Positions 1-9,589 of a DNA stretch of 20,000 nucleotides are shown piece by piece. Source of the stretch: Prorocentrum cordatum (Eukaryota > Sar > Dinophyceae > Prorocentrales > Prorocentraceae); the NCBI GenBank assembly GCA_963575745.1, contig CAUYUJ010008535.1, positions 52,501 through 72,500 on the forward strand, in the 5' to 3' direction. The translations under genes were made by a program, and so were the position numbers. A model generated the notes under the pieces. That model had not been told where the DNA came from, did not search any database, and saw nothing but the letters and a program-made list of their open reading frames with translations. The stretch's first letter is position 1. Every line of letters begins with the position of its first letter.

Positions 1-2987
1 TGCTGATGATACTGACGATGATGATGACGCTGCTGATGCTGATGATGAAGATGCTGATGCCTCTGCTGCCCATGATGCTGACGATGATGATGGAGATGTG
101 GATGATGTTGCTGCTGTGTTTGCTGATGATGATGATGATGACGACCATGAAACTGATCATGATGCTGATGCTGATGCTGATGATGATGCTGCTGTTGATG
201 ATGCTGATGAAGATGCTGATCATGATGCCGGTGATGATGAGGCTGATACTGGTGATGTTGATGTTGATGATGTTGTTGGCGATGACGATGATGACGATGA
301 CGATGATGATGCTGAGGATGCGAATGATGCTGATCACTATGTTGTTGATGGTGATGATGATGATGCTTTGGATACTGATGATGCTGATGCTGTTGATGAT
401 GCTGCTGATGCTGATGATGATGCCGATTCTGCAACTGATGATGATGCTGATGATGCTGATGAGACCAGCGATGATGATGCTGCTGATGATGCTCATGCTG
501 AAGAGGATGATGCTGAAACTGATGATGATAAGGATGTCGCTGATGATGAGGATGAAGACGTTGAGGATCCTGGTAATGGTGATGCTGATGATGAGGATCA
601 GGGTGACGATGGTGATGTTGATGATGATGATGATGTTGATGCTGATGTTGATGAACATGATGATGATGGTGATGATGATGATGATGATGATGATGCTGAT
701 GCTGATGCTGATGCTGCTGCTGCTGCTGATGCTGCTACAGCTGGTGATTCTGATGGCGCTGCTGATGATGCTGATGCTGGAGCTGATGCTGCTGCTGCTG
801 ATGATGTTGATGCTGGTGATGATGAGGACGAGGACGATGATATGGATGCTGATGATGTTGATGATGACGATGGTGATGAAGATGCTAATGATGTTGATGA
901 TGACAATGAGGATGAGGTTCAGGATGAGGATGCTGATGTTGATGCTAATGATGCAGATGCCGATAAAGATCATGATGATGGTGATGATACTGATGATACT
1001 GATGATGATGCTGATGCTGATGATGATGCCGCTGCTGATGATGACGATGATGGGGATGCTGATGATAATGATGATGCTGTTGCTGATGATGCTGAGGATG
1101 CGGATGTTGATGCTGATGGTTATGTTGATGCGGATGATGTTGATGCTTATAATGCTACTGATGATAACGATGCTGATGCTGATGCTGTCGTTGCTGCTGC
1201 TGATTGTGATGACGATGATGATGATGCTTATGGTGATGATAAGGAGGATGTGGCTGGTGATGTTGATGCGGATGACGTTGATGATTATGGCTATGAAATT
1301 CAAGCTGCTGATGATGCTGATGATGCTGCAGCTTCTCATGATGACGATGATGAAGATGATGCTGATGCTGATGATGATGATGATGAGTATGATAATGGTG
1401 ATGTTGATGCTGATGATGTCGATGATGTTGCTGCTGATGATGCTGCTGATGATCATACTGGAGATGTTTGTGATGCTGATGGTGATGAGGATGCTGATTA
1501 GGATGCCGGTGCTGATGTTGTTGATGATGGTGAAGGAGGAACTCATAATAATGATGATGCTGTTGATCATCATGATGATGCTGATGCTGATGATGATGCT
1601 GCTGATGGTGATGCTCGTGATGGTGGTGCCAATGATGATAATGAGTCCCATGGAAATGATGGTTATGATGGTGATCATGATGATCATGATGATGATGATG
1701 TTGATGCTGATGGTGATGATGCTGATGATGACGATGATGCTGATGCTGAAGATGCTGATCATGAAGCAGATGGTTATGATGATGCTGATAATGATGCTAC
1801 TGCTGCTGATGCTGATGCCGATGCTGATGCCGATGCTGATGGGTATGATGATGCGGATGATGATGCTGCTGCTGATGTTGATGCTAATGCTGCTGATGAT
1901 GACACTGCTGATGATGATGCTGATGAGGATGCTGATGCTGACGATGATAATGACGCCGTTGATGACGATCATGATGATGATGACGACTATGCTGCTGATG
2001 AGGATGAAGATGCTGATGACGATGATGGTGAGAATGGTGATGCTGATACTGATGATGATTCTGATGATGATGCTGCTGATGATGACGCTGAGAAAACTGA
2101 CGCTGATGCTCATGATGATGGATGATGCTGCGGCTGCTCATGTTGATGCTGATGATGATGGATTATTCAGGTGCTGACTGATGCTGATGATCATGCTGAT
2201 GCGGTTGCTGATGCCGGTGCTGATGCTGATGTTGATGATGATGCGAATGATGTTGATGATGATGTTGATGACGATGGTGATGGTGATGATGATGCTGCTG
2301 CTGATGATGATACTGCTGATAATGCTGCTGATGCTGATTATGCTGCTGCTACCGGTGATGATGATGCTGGTGATGATGACCATGATGATGGTGGTGGTGG
2401 TGATGCTGATGATGCTGATGATGAGTATGATGAGTTGCTGATGATGAGGATGCAGATGGGCACGTGGATCATGTTGGTGATCATGCTGCTGATTATGATG
2501 ATGAGTGTGATGATGATGCTGATCACGGTGATGATGATGATGATGATGCTGATGCTGGTGATGGCGATGACGATGGCGATGCCGACGGCGAGGATGTCGA
2601 TGGCTATGACGATGGTGACTGTGATGGTGCTGGAGAGGTTTCCTGCTGCTTCTACCGCTGATGATGGTGTTGACCGTGTAGATGCTGCTGATATTGCCAT
2701 GATGATGCTGATGCTATTGCTGATGACGATGATGATTACGACGACGATGCTGGTGGTGGTGGTAGTAGTGTCGACTGCGACCACGATGATAAGGATTCTG
2801 ATGCTGATTATGATGATGCTGTTGCTGATGATGGGGGGGGTGGTTGTGATGATGGTGGTGGTGGTGCCGATGATAATGAGGATGAAAATGCTGATGCTGA
2901 CGATGAAGCTGATGACACCGAGGATAAGACTCAGGAGATGAGGAAGCTGCTGCTGACGATGATGATGGTGATGACGATGACGATGAC

Positions 2988-3048
<61 letters not shown>

Positions 3049-3540
3049 GTGGGTGTGGTGATGTTGATGATGGTAGTGATGATGATGATGGGGATGCTGA
3101 TGATGCTGATGATGATACTGATGCTGATGAGCATGAGGATGAGGAGGAGGATGATGATGATGATGATGGTATCGCTGCTGCTGCTGCTGACTGATGATGA
3201 TGAGGATCGGGACGCCGACGAGGATGCTGATGATGATGATGCTGATGCCGATGATGATGATGCCGATGATGACGATGACCATGATGATAATCCTGCTGCT
3301 GATGATGATGTCGATGGCGATGATGCTAATGATGATGATGCTGATGATGCTGATGATGATGCTGATGCTGATGCTGATGATGATGACGACGACGATGAGG
3401 ATGCTGATGGTGATGGTGATGATGATGATGATGTCGGTGATGATGATGACAATGCTGATGATGCTGATGATGATGATGACGATGATGATGATGATGGTGG
3501 CGGTGGTGGTGATGATGATGATGATGAGGAGGAGGAGGAG
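1..3540. repeat. Degenerate GAT/GCT trinucleotide satellite, about 3.5 kb
   Basis: Almost every triplet on the + strand is GAT, GCT, GAC, GGT or GAG, so all six frames show simple peptides: Asp/Ala in one + frame, Met/Leu in another, His/Gln, Ile/Ser or Ser/Ala on the - strand. The Asp/Ala frame is open from 98 to a TAG at 1499-1501, continues in the same frame to a TGA near 2124, and changes frame after about 2440. That behaviour fits a decaying microsatellite better than a conserved acidic protein. The purest run is at 2988-3048, about 20 uninterrupted GAT units. An Asp/Ala-rich exon cannot be excluded, but I see no non-repetitive protein sequence in the block. Confidence 0.85.
2988..3048 (+). 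repeat. Pure (GAT)20 microsatellite core
   Basis: This is an uninterrupted run of GAT triplets inside the degenerate satellite. It is the most homogeneous part of the block and therefore probably the most recently expanded. Confidence 0.9.
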
Positions 3541-3700
3541 AAGGACGACCAGTGCAAACCCAATATTCATCAACGATGTCGCTCCACGCTTCTCCTCTAT
3601 AGGCTTCTGGAAAGATGCATTTCGATTGAGGGGAGTGTCCCTCTGGAGGGCAACCGTTTGAACATTCTGAACCATGCCGGGGTACCATCTGAACTGAACC
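3533..3700 (+). repeat. Dispersed repeat, copy 1, next to a GAG/GGA tract
   Basis: Directly after a GAGGAGGAGGAG tract comes a non-repetitive stretch that recurs at 5428-5600. Shared blocks, in order, are CAGTG(C/T)AAACCCAA, CATCAACGATG / CATCATCGATG, ATAGGC(T/C)TCTG, CAACCGTTTGAA and GCC(G/A)G, ending near CACCAT/TACCAT. Order and spacing are kept, so the two are copies of one element. It has no recognised coding content. Confidence 0.75.
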
Positions 3701-3719
3701 GTTCATTCTGATTTTGTTT

Positions 3720-3990
3720 GGACATGCGGAGGAGACGAATGAGGAGGAGATGGAGGAGGAGGTGGATGAGGAGACGAAGGAGGACGATATGGAGGAGGAG
3801 GAGGTGGAGGACGAGGAGGGGGAGCAGGAGGCGAAGTTGGAGCAGTCGGAGGATGATCTGGAGGAGGACGAGGATGATGATGAGGAGGAGGAGGAGGAGC
3901 ACGACGACGGCAATGGGGACGGGGACGACGACGACGACATCGACAACGTTGACAACGTCGGCAACGACGGCGACGATCTGCGCCGCCGCA
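3720..3990 (+). repeat. Purine-rich GAG/GAC low-complexity tract before exon A
   Basis: About 270 nt dominated by GGA/GAG and, towards the end, GAC and AAC triplets. One frame is open and reads as a Glu/Asp-rich peptide, but it is not the frame of the exon that begins at 3992 and it starts without an ATG. I treat it as intron or upstream spacer DNA. A real acidic exon spliced to exon A remains possible. Confidence 0.6.
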
Positions 3991-3991
3991 G

Positions 3992-4120
3992 GAGGAACGT
4001 CAGGTGCGCGCGCTGCGGGCGAAGCACATCGAGTGGGACGCGGCGGCCCGAGACCGCATGGCGGGCCTGAAGCGCGAGCTGTGTTCGGACCCCGCCCGCC
4101 AGGGCTACAGCATCTGCAAG
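3992..4120 (+). CDS. Exon A: repeat module 1
   Basis: This exon codes for 43 residues, opening with EERQVRALRAKHIEWD and ending with LCSDPARQGYSICK. It holds a complete intronless module: L-x-A-x-H-x-E-W-D, then L-K-R-E-L-C-S-D-P-A-R-x-x-Y-x-x-C. The acceptor is CCGCCGCAG before GAG. The donor is AAG|GACGGG, a GA donor in phase 0. The frame stays open past 4120, but the similarity to the other modules stops at the Cys-Lys, which is why I end the exon there. No neighbouring exon is visible upstream; the next one is exon B after a 3.1-kb intron. A less likely donor is the GT at about 4129-4130. Confidence 0.6.
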
Positions 4121-4565
4121 GACGGGGGGTGGCATGCTCCGACCAAGTTGGGACCATCCATCGACTACATGTACACGCCGGTCGTTGAAAGTAGGTATTT
4201 TTGGAGCCCCAGATCCCAATCAACTTCAAGCGCCTTCCTACTTCAAGAATCGACACGCTTTTGCTGTGTTTTGTTATTCTCTGGGGGGGTCTGGACCCAA
4301 ACAACTTAATCCGCCTTCCTACTTCATGCTTTTATCTACTTCTTCCGACCGACGTGTAAGTGTGACCTTTTGCCGGAGTGCCCTTTGGTGCGGGCTCACC
4401 GGGGCGCCCCCGATCGCATCGCGCGACGCGATGCGATGGGGGGGCTGCTTGCGCGCTCGGATTCGGCCACCGTCGGCCCCCCCTTGCTCCGCTCGCTAAA
4501 GGTCGCTCTTGCCCAGGGTCACCTCTTGCGTGTAGCCGGGTCGAGCCGGACGATGGACACAAGGA

Positions 4566-4765
4566 TCGGGCCGGGCGAAAGGGGGGGATTGGGAAAGGGG
4601 GGGTTACGATATTTGCTGCATGCAGCTGGTTTCGGCCTCACCGAGGTGCCCATTCCTCGATACATGGCCGCCCGCCTCCGGCGCCGGGAGGCGCCGGGAA
4701 AATCAGCTACGTGAGCTGATTCTCAACCCCCCCCCTTTGCTATCCCCCCCTTTCGCCCGACCCGA
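4566..4765. repeat. Inverted G-rich/C-rich arms bracketing a hairpin
   Basis: The left arm at 4566-4608 (GGGCGAAAGGGGGGG, ATTGGGAAAGGGGGGG) is nearly the reverse complement of the right arm at 4725-4765 (CCCCCCCTTTGCTAT, CCCCCCCTTTCGCCC). Between them, 4698-4708 and 4714-4724 form an 11-bp stem with one mismatch and a 5-nt loop. This is a foldback structure, possibly the remains of a small inverted-repeat element. The G runs could also form quadruplexes. Confidence 0.7.
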
Positions 4766-4774
4766 AAGGGAGCG

Positions 4775-4930
4775 CAATCATGGATCGTGGCGCGTGGAAT
4801 CGCGATGGGCCCCGTTTCCGTGCGGTAATCGGCGCGCTCCGTCGCCGAATCGGAGACAGCATTGGCCTCACGTTTCCGGGGCGTACGTTCCTCGATCCGT
4901 GGATCTGGCCCCACGCGCCAGCTTCACGGA
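4775..4930 (+). repeat. MITE-like dispersed repeat, copy 1
   Basis: This is similar over its whole length to 11031-11190. Shared blocks in order are ATGGATC, GGCGTGGA / GCGTGGAA, CCCGTTTCC, GGCATTGGCC / AGCATTGGCC, GATCC(A/G)TGGAT and CGCGCCA. Terminal inversion is weak here but visible (GGCGCGTGG near 4790 against CCACGCGCC near 4912). It has no coding content. Confidence 0.6.
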
Positions 4931-5119
4931 TGCCTGAACCATTTTCACGTGTCCACGATGAAATCAGATCGTTGCATTTGTTGTCAGTGTCGGATTGACG
5001 TTTCTTCCCTGGCGGGACTTCTTTTGGCCTGATTGACTGTTGACGATGTGCATGCAAAAGGGTACGGAAGGGTTGCCCCAACACGTGTGCAATACATCAA
5101 TGGACATCACCTTCCTTGC

Positions 5120-5435
5120 ACTCCGCTCTCCTTATTATCTCGTTCCCTCCTTCACTCCTTGTCCCTCCCCCCCTCCCTCCCGCCCTCCTCCCCCTCCTTC
5201 CTCCTGTCCTCCCTCCTCCCTCCGCCTCCTTCCTCGATCCCTCCCTCCTCCCCTCCTCCCCCTCCTCCTCCTCCTTCTCCTCCCCCTCCTCCTCCTCCTG
5301 CTCCTCCTCCTCCTCCTCCTCCGCGCGCGCTCGTTCCCTCGATGGCACTCCCGCGCGCGCGGGAACGCACTTAGGGCAGAGGAGGAGAACGAGGAGGAGG
5401 GGAGAGGAGGAGGAGGAGGAGGAGGAGATGTACGA
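5120..5435. repeat. Pyrimidine tract (CTC/CCT) then purine tract (GAG/GGA), foldback
   Basis: 5120-5322 is almost pure C/T and 5375-5430 is almost pure G/A on the same strand, so the two tracts can pair. Between them lies a smaller inversion: GTTCCC near 5333 against GGGAAC near 5367, with GCGCGCGC next to each arm. Open frames across this region in all six frames are low-complexity artefacts (poly-Pro/Ser/Leu, poly-Glu/Arg/Gly). Confidence 0.75.
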
Positions 5436-5600
5436 GGATCAGTGTAAACCCAAGACTCATCATCGATGTTGGAATGCACCCTGCCTCCAAGCTCCCTCTT
5501 CATAGGCCTCTGCAAGGATTCATTTCCACTGGGGGAAGAACCCTGTTGGGAGACAACCGTTTGAAGATCCTGAAGCGTGCCAGAACACCATTCTCATGAC
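5428..5600 (+). repeat. Dispersed repeat, copy 2, next to a GAG/GGA tract
   Basis: This is the second copy of the sequence at 3533-3700, in the same orientation and again directly after a GAG/GGA microsatellite. After it, the end segment GATCCTGAAGCGTGCC...CACCATTC repeats in weaker form near 5638 (GATCCTGAATCGTACT...CGCCATTC) and near 5715 (GCATGAATCGTTCC...CACCATTT). The tail is therefore a short degenerate tandem of about 75 bp. Confidence 0.7.
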
Positions 5601-5789
5601 TCCAGCGCCACAAGTCAACCTGATTGTTTCGTCTTGGCGATCCTGAATCGTACTAGAACGCCATTCCTCGGACTGCAACACCGCGAATCAACGTAACGGC
5701 TGCGCCCTGACAAGCATGAATCGTTCCACACACCATTTCTGGTACGTTAACTTTGGGAAGCATTGAAACTCTGGCATTTTGTTGAACGA

Positions 5790-6115
5790 ATGTGCGCGAG
5801 GGATAAGGCGTTAGCCACATTTTGAAAAGGAACCTCCCTCACTCGGTGAAGCCCTTTCGCATTTTAACATAGCATGTACGCGGCGCTAATGCGAGAGCCA
5901 CAATCAAAAAGCGAACCGCCCTGAGTCCATGAAACCCTTGCAAAGTCACAGAACTAATGTGCGCGGCGCCAGGGGAAGATCCACATGTTGACAACGACCT
6001 GGCCTCAATCCGTGAAGCTCTTGCAACTGGTTAAAACGAATGTGCGCGGCGCTGAGGCGCGAGCCACATTTTGGAAGCGACCCGCCATCCATCTGTGAAG
6101 CTGTTGCCTGCTCGT
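5790..6115 (+). repeat. Four tandem copies of an 83-84 bp unit
   Basis: Units start at ATGTGCGCG-like sequence at 5790, 5874, 5957 and 6040, a spacing of 84, 83 and 83. Shared inside each unit: (A)TGT(G/A)CGCGGCGC, GAGCCACA, GCGACC/GCGAACC, and TCCGTGAAGC(T/C)(C/G)TTGC near the end. The last copy is cut short near 6115. The period is not a multiple of three and stop codons occur, so it is not coding. Confidence 0.8.
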
Positions 6116-6414
6116 ACGCCTGAGCCTCATCAATCGAAGGGAAGGCTTCAGCTCTGGCCCGTCGGCGGGCACTCGCCTCTCGCGCTCCCCCGGAAGCCAG
6201 TTCTCCTGCTCATTCGGGCCAGCGCTGACGGCAACTTTTTGCCCGAAAGAACACGTCATTCCCATTCTGTACCGCCTGGGGAACCGATCTTCCTGGACCC
6301 CTCGGTGGGCGGTGGATCTGGAGATATGGATGTATTCAGGGCTCCTGGGCCCAAAACAGACCGCCCTCTGGGGTCCTTCCTCGAAGACCTTTCCATGCAT
6401 TGGATATGTAGAAA

Positions 6415-6963
6415 CTACAGCCTCGCAACAATGCCGCCGATGAAGATGTTGTCGCTGCAGTGCTTCTTGCCATTGTCCTTGCGCTTGCGCCAGACAGTTT
6501 CATCGTTGGCTCCATCGTTGTTGCTCAGTTTCATGCTACTCTCGTTGCGGACTGATGTTGCAGTCGCTGCTGCCAGAGGTGTTGTCATCGGGGGGAGATC
6601 CTGGGTCAGTGTCTAGGGTGCGAAGAAAAGCGCGTACTGCATATGTAGCTGACATGCGCTTGACAGAACAATCTGGCTTGGGGTATTCTAACGTCTCTCG
6701 TGTTTGGGAACCTTCGAGTGTTCTTCGGGTCGGGCACTTCAATGAGGCCTTGAGCTTTCGGTCCAGGAGGTCATGTTCTTGACCGATGTTTTTGTGGCCA
6801 CGTAACGGCTGCAATCGCCCAGCTCGCTTCTTGCACTCGGAAGGACGTAGCTCACCCGTTTTCCCGCATTATTATGACCCATGGTCCAGAGGATGTCTCG
6901 TCTCCGACCGATTTGGGCGAGCTTTAGAGCCACACGAATGTCGTGGTCCAGGTGGGTGGACAT
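6415..6963 (-). pseudogene. Possible decayed minus-strand coding segment in three overlapping frames
   Basis: Read on the - strand, three consecutive open frames overlap end to end. 6963-6739 starts at an ATG (MSTHLDHDIRVALKLAQIG) and is rich in ordinary residues. 6814-6536 follows in another frame. 6588-6415 returns to the first frame, gives 57 residues and ends IFIGGIVARL at a TAG. The last segment has mostly G or C at third codon positions and a basic patch (WRKRKDNGKK). This could be a retrocopied or transposon-derived sequence broken by two indels, or chance. I recognise no family. Everything about its identity is inference. Confidence 0.3.
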
Positions 6964-7201
6964 CGTTCTTGCGTGAGTGAGTACTTCTGCGTGCGCGTGT
7001 GCACGTGTATGTTAGATGTGTTAGATACCTCGTGAGCAGAGTGCGTGATAGTTTTCTTCATTGTGGTCGTGGTTGAGACCATCATAGCGGAGATCGTTGC
7101 CGCTGTCGGTGTGTTGTTTCTTTTGTCATTGCCGCTGTCGTCTAGTCAGGTGCTCTGGTGCTTCCAAGTGTCACTGCCGCCGCGCGTGCCCCGAGTGGCA
7201 G

Positions 7202-7297
7202 GATGTGCCGCGTCCGCACGCGAGCAGCGCCGGAGACATAGCGAAGCACGAATCCGAGTTTGTGGACCAGATGCACAGCCTGCAGGCCCGCCACGAG
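7202..7297 (+). CDS. Exon B: first half of repeat module 2
   Basis: 32 residues, opening DVPRPHASSAGDIAKHESEF and closing with QMHSLQARHE. The final M-H-S-L-Q-A-R-H-E aligns with A-H-E-L-H-A-R-H-H of module 4 and M-H-K-L-H-D-D-H-E of module 3. The acceptor is GTGGCAG|GAT and the donor is CACGAG|GAACC, a GA donor, both phase 0. The exon must be joined to exon C to restore the E-W-D of the module. An alternative acceptor at 7196-7197 would lengthen it by four nucleotides and break the frame. Confidence 0.55.
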
Positions 7298-8002
7298 GAA
7301 CCAGCTGGGCTGCATCGCGGGCGCGCCGCTGCCGTCGCAGGGCGAATATCGGCACGTCTGACATTTTGCCACACTTGATCCCAACGAGCTCGTTTGCTCC
7401 TGGAACGCTTGGAGACTCGGGTGTTATCTCCGGCGTGTTGTTGGGACGTCTCGTGCACCTGACGGGGCAGCGCTCAGTCGACGAGCTGTGCGTTCCATGC
7501 CCTCCAGAAACGGCAGGCTGACGACGCCACATCCACTGGCCCCTTCTGGCAGGGAATCCGTGCTAGTGGGAGTCGGGTTAGCCCCATCAAAGGCATAATA
7601 ATTGGCCTGGTGCTGGGGAGGGTCTAGGTGGGGGGTATCTCACACGCTTCTTGATCCCAAAGGGGGCGGCGGACCCGAAGACGCTCCTCTGCCTTCCTAT
7701 TGCTACCCCTCGTCCTTCTCACTCCCTACTCCCCATGACTTTGCAGAAGTGTGCTGGAGCAGTTCAGCGCGAGGCAGTGGCTTGGCAGCCCAAGGCAAGG
7801 CGAGCAGGGCAGCGCGGCCAGGGAAGCTCTCGTGGTGGCCTCTACGGCCAGGGTGCATGGGGCCGACGTGGCCTCTGGAGTCCATGCGGCTCGTGAGGCC
7901 GAGGAGCGCCGATGCCCCGTGTGGCCCTGCAGGTGGGAATCCGGCGGCACACGGCTCCGTGAGTGTCTCCGCCGCCTGTCCCCCCCACCCCCGGCGGCCG
8001 AG
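7298..8002 (+). other. Intron B-C, about 705 nt
   Basis: This is GC-rich sequence with no module copy and no clear tandem structure. A good-looking acceptor (pyrimidine run then TTTGCAG) lies near 7747 and opens a frame to about 7896 rich in Gly, Arg and Gln. It does not resemble any part of the modules, so I leave it as intron or, at most, an alternative exon. Confidence 0.45.
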
Positions 8003-8023
8003 GAGTGGGACCACGCCGCGAAG
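8003..8023 (+). CDS. Exon C: 21-nt microexon with the E-W-D of module 2
   Basis: Seven residues, EWDHAAK. The acceptor is CCCGGCGGCCGAG|GAG and the donor is AAG|GACCGC (GA donor), both phase 0. Joined between exons B and D it gives H-E / E-W-D-H-A-A-K / D-Q-L-R-E-L. This matches, residue for residue in spacing, the intronless modules H-I-E-W-D-A-A-A-R-D-R-M-A-G-L (exon A) and H-H-E-W-D-E-H-A-R-G-E-I-D-H-L (exon G). The spacing match, more than the splice signals, is why I believe so short an exon. Confidence 0.55.
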
Positions 8024-8407
8024 GACCGCGGCCCCCGGCTGGTCGATCGCCAATCGCGTTGCCCCGGCGGGTGAGGGAGCACGACGAGCAGGAGCAGGGG
8101 GGAGGAGGAGGCAGGGAAGGAGGAGGAAGAGGAGGGCGACGACGGCGACGACGGCCACGGCGAACACGACAACGGCGGCGACGATGGCCACTGTGACGGC
8201 GATAGCGTCAGCGACGACGACGTCCGACGCTCTCTGCAGACGGCGCGCACACAACACCATCATGCCTGGCCATCTTGGGCCCCTTCGATGGCGTCTAGAC
8301 CCTCCCTGCCTCGCCCTGTAGGGCATGGCACGGTGCTGTGCAGTTGCCTTCTGAGAAGGCCCCCTGCCGCCGCCCACGACGGCGGCTGCGGCGGCGGCGG
8401 CGGCGAG
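8024..8407 (+). other. Intron C-D, about 384 nt, with purine and GAC/GGC low complexity
   Basis: 8085-8210 is a purine-rich tract followed by degenerate GACGGC and ACGGCG repeats, then ordinary sequence up to the GGCGGCGGCGGCGAG acceptor. No module copy is seen. A long - strand frame across 7703-8590 is Ala/Arg-rich and is a shadow of this GC-rich stretch. Confidence 0.5.
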
Positions 8408-8503
8408 GACCAGCTGCGCGAGCTCCGAGAGCGGCTCTGCGCGGACCCCTCCAGACAGGGCTACGCCGCCTGCGCGCACCTGCACGGCGCGACGCCCGCG
8501 GAG
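8408..8503 (+). CDS. Exon D: second half of repeat module 2
   Basis: 32 residues, opening DQLRELRERLCADPSRQGYA and closing with HLHGATPAE. It holds the clearest copy of the L-C-x-D-P-S-R-x-G-Y-A-A-C core. The acceptor is GGCGAG|GAC. The donor is GCGGAG|GCGGCG, a GC donor, phase 0. The last 16 nt of the exon and the first 2 nt of the intron (18 nt in all) are repeated exactly at the next acceptor (9573-9592), so the precise cut inside that repeat cannot be fixed, but the spliced product is the same. The exon length, 96 nt, equals that of exon B. Confidence 0.65.
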
Positions 8504-8910
8504 GCGGCGCCCGCCGCGCGCCGCCGAGGCATGGAGCTCCGAGGTCCGAGGGCAGTGGAGGCTCGAGGCTCGATGTTCGAGGCATGGCATGACGACCGCC
8601 GCCGTCGCCGCCGTCTTCGTTGCCGTCGTCGTTGGCGTCGTGGAGGTTCACTGAAGGGCTCCGCCCTCTGCCGCTGTCCTCCCCCATCCCGGTGGCCTGC
8701 TCGATCTGGTTGGCCGGTTGATTGGCCGTTTGGTTGGCAGGCCGGCAGCTCGCTGGATGGACGGTTGGCGGTTGGCCGGCTAGTTGGTTGGCAGAGGTGC
8801 TGATTGGCCGTCTTGCCGGCTGGTCGGGAGACTGACTGGGTGATGGGCGAGCTCGTAGAGCGGATCCGCAGTTCTTGTTTGCCATGGGCCGTTGCTTCGG
8901 AAGCGCGGCC

Positions 8911-8949
<39 letters not shown>
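8911..8949. repeat. (AT)n microsatellite
   Basis: About 39 nt of alternating A and T with a single C near 8928, within an otherwise GC-rich intron. Confidence 0.9.
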
Positions 8950-8950
8950 A

Positions 8951-9084
8951 GGAATCGTTGCCCCAGGACCGCAGATCCATGACTCTTTTTTTTTCGCGAC
9001 GGGCCGTTGCCCAAGCAAATCTTCCAAATCCCGATGGGGGGGTCGATGAATAAGGGATTCGGAGTACGGGGGCAACCTGACTCC
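8951..9084. repeat. Short inverted-repeat (MITE-like) element
   Basis: The left end GGAATCGTTGCCCC (8951-8964) pairs with the right end GGGGGCAACCTGACTCC (9068-9084), allowing a 2-nt bulge and a few mismatches. The interior contains a T run and no coding sequence. It lies directly after the AT microsatellite. Confidence 0.45.
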
Positions 9085-9295
9085 ATGTCTGCGGCGGGTA
9101 CGCTTGCCGCTCCTCCTGCGCGGCCAGCATCTTTATCCTCTGCCTAGCTGACGTGTCGTGCGGCAGGGCTTGCGAACGGACGAACGAGCGGACCGTTGCT
9201 AGGGGAACAAAAAGTGACATAAACATAACAACTCAGAGGTCCGCGCGGATTTCTCGGATCGGCGCTGGACCCCCTGGCGGCGCTTCCGGCGCCGC

Positions 9296-9320
9296 CCCTG
9301 GCGCGCTCCGCGCGCCAGGG
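9296..9320. other. Perfect 11-bp GC hairpin
   Basis: CCCTGGCGCGC (9296-9306) and GCGCGCCAGGG (9310-9320) are exact reverse complements around the loop TCC. Upstream, GGCGGCG and CGCCGCC near 9276-9296 form a second, smaller inversion. The role is unknown. Confidence 0.8.
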
Positions 9321-9589
9321 AGGGCCCTCCTCCCTCTCCCCCCTCCTCCCTCTTCCCTTTCTCCCTCACCCTCGCCCCTCCTCCCTCCTCCCTCCTCCCT
9401 CCTCCCTCTCCCCCCTCCTCCCTCCTCCCTCCCTTTCTCCCTCTCCCTCCCTCGCCCTCGTCCTCGCCCTCCTCCCCCGACTCTGGCCCGCCGTCCTCGT
9501 TCCCATTCCAAACCTCCCCACCCTCCCTCCCGCTCCCAGCCCTTTCCCCCCCGTCTCCTCCTTCCCTCCCCCCCCGCGACGCCCGCGGA
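9320..9589 (+). repeat. Long polypyrimidine (CCTCCCT)n tract before exon E
   Basis: Roughly 270 nt almost entirely of C and T with CCTCCCT/CTCC periodicity. The first AG after about 9570 is the proposed acceptor of exon E at 9589-9590. The tract may therefore double as an exaggerated polypyrimidine tract. Frames reading Ser/Pro/Leu on + and Gly/Glu/Arg on - are artefacts. Confidence 0.8.

Larger units (their letters stand above)
4121..7201 (+). other. Intron A-B, about 3.1 kb, built largely of repeats
   Basis: Between exons A and B I see no further copy of the module. The stretch holds a G-rich inverted arm pair, a MITE-like copy, pyrimidine and purine tracts, a dispersed repeat, four 83-84 bp tandem units and some possible decayed - strand reading frames, each listed separately. 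The remaining parts (4130-4560, 4935-5120, 6120-6410, 6965-7200) show nothing I can support. Confidence 0.5.

Noticed and set aside
6-2177. 723-codon open frame rich in Met and Leu on the + strand
   Set aside because: It is the ATG/CTG frame of the GAT/GCT triplet satellite. Its composition is fully explained by the repeat and no domain is visible.
2338-3675. Long minus-strand frames reading Ile/Ser/His repeats
   Set aside because: These are reverse readings of the same triplet satellite, running past its edge into the dispersed repeat.
5040-5515. Overlapping Pro/Ser/Leu and Glu/Gly/Arg frames
   Set aside because: They arise from the pyrimidine and purine tracts; every frame is low-complexity.
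5803-6085. AGCCACATTTTG(G) in the 83-bp units, faintly like the dinoflagellate spliced leader
   Set aside because: Only a short core resembles it, the leader's end is missing, and the similarity recurs with the tandem period rather than at a gene start.
7748-7896. Possible exon after a strong pyrimidine tract and TTTGCAG
   Set aside because: The frame is open but Gly/Arg/Gln-rich and unlike the modules; including it would break the B-C-D join.
7703-8590. 295-codon minus-strand frame rich in Ala and Arg
   Set aside because: It lies opposite exons C and D, where the + strand carries conserved modules. The minus frame is a shadow of high GC content.
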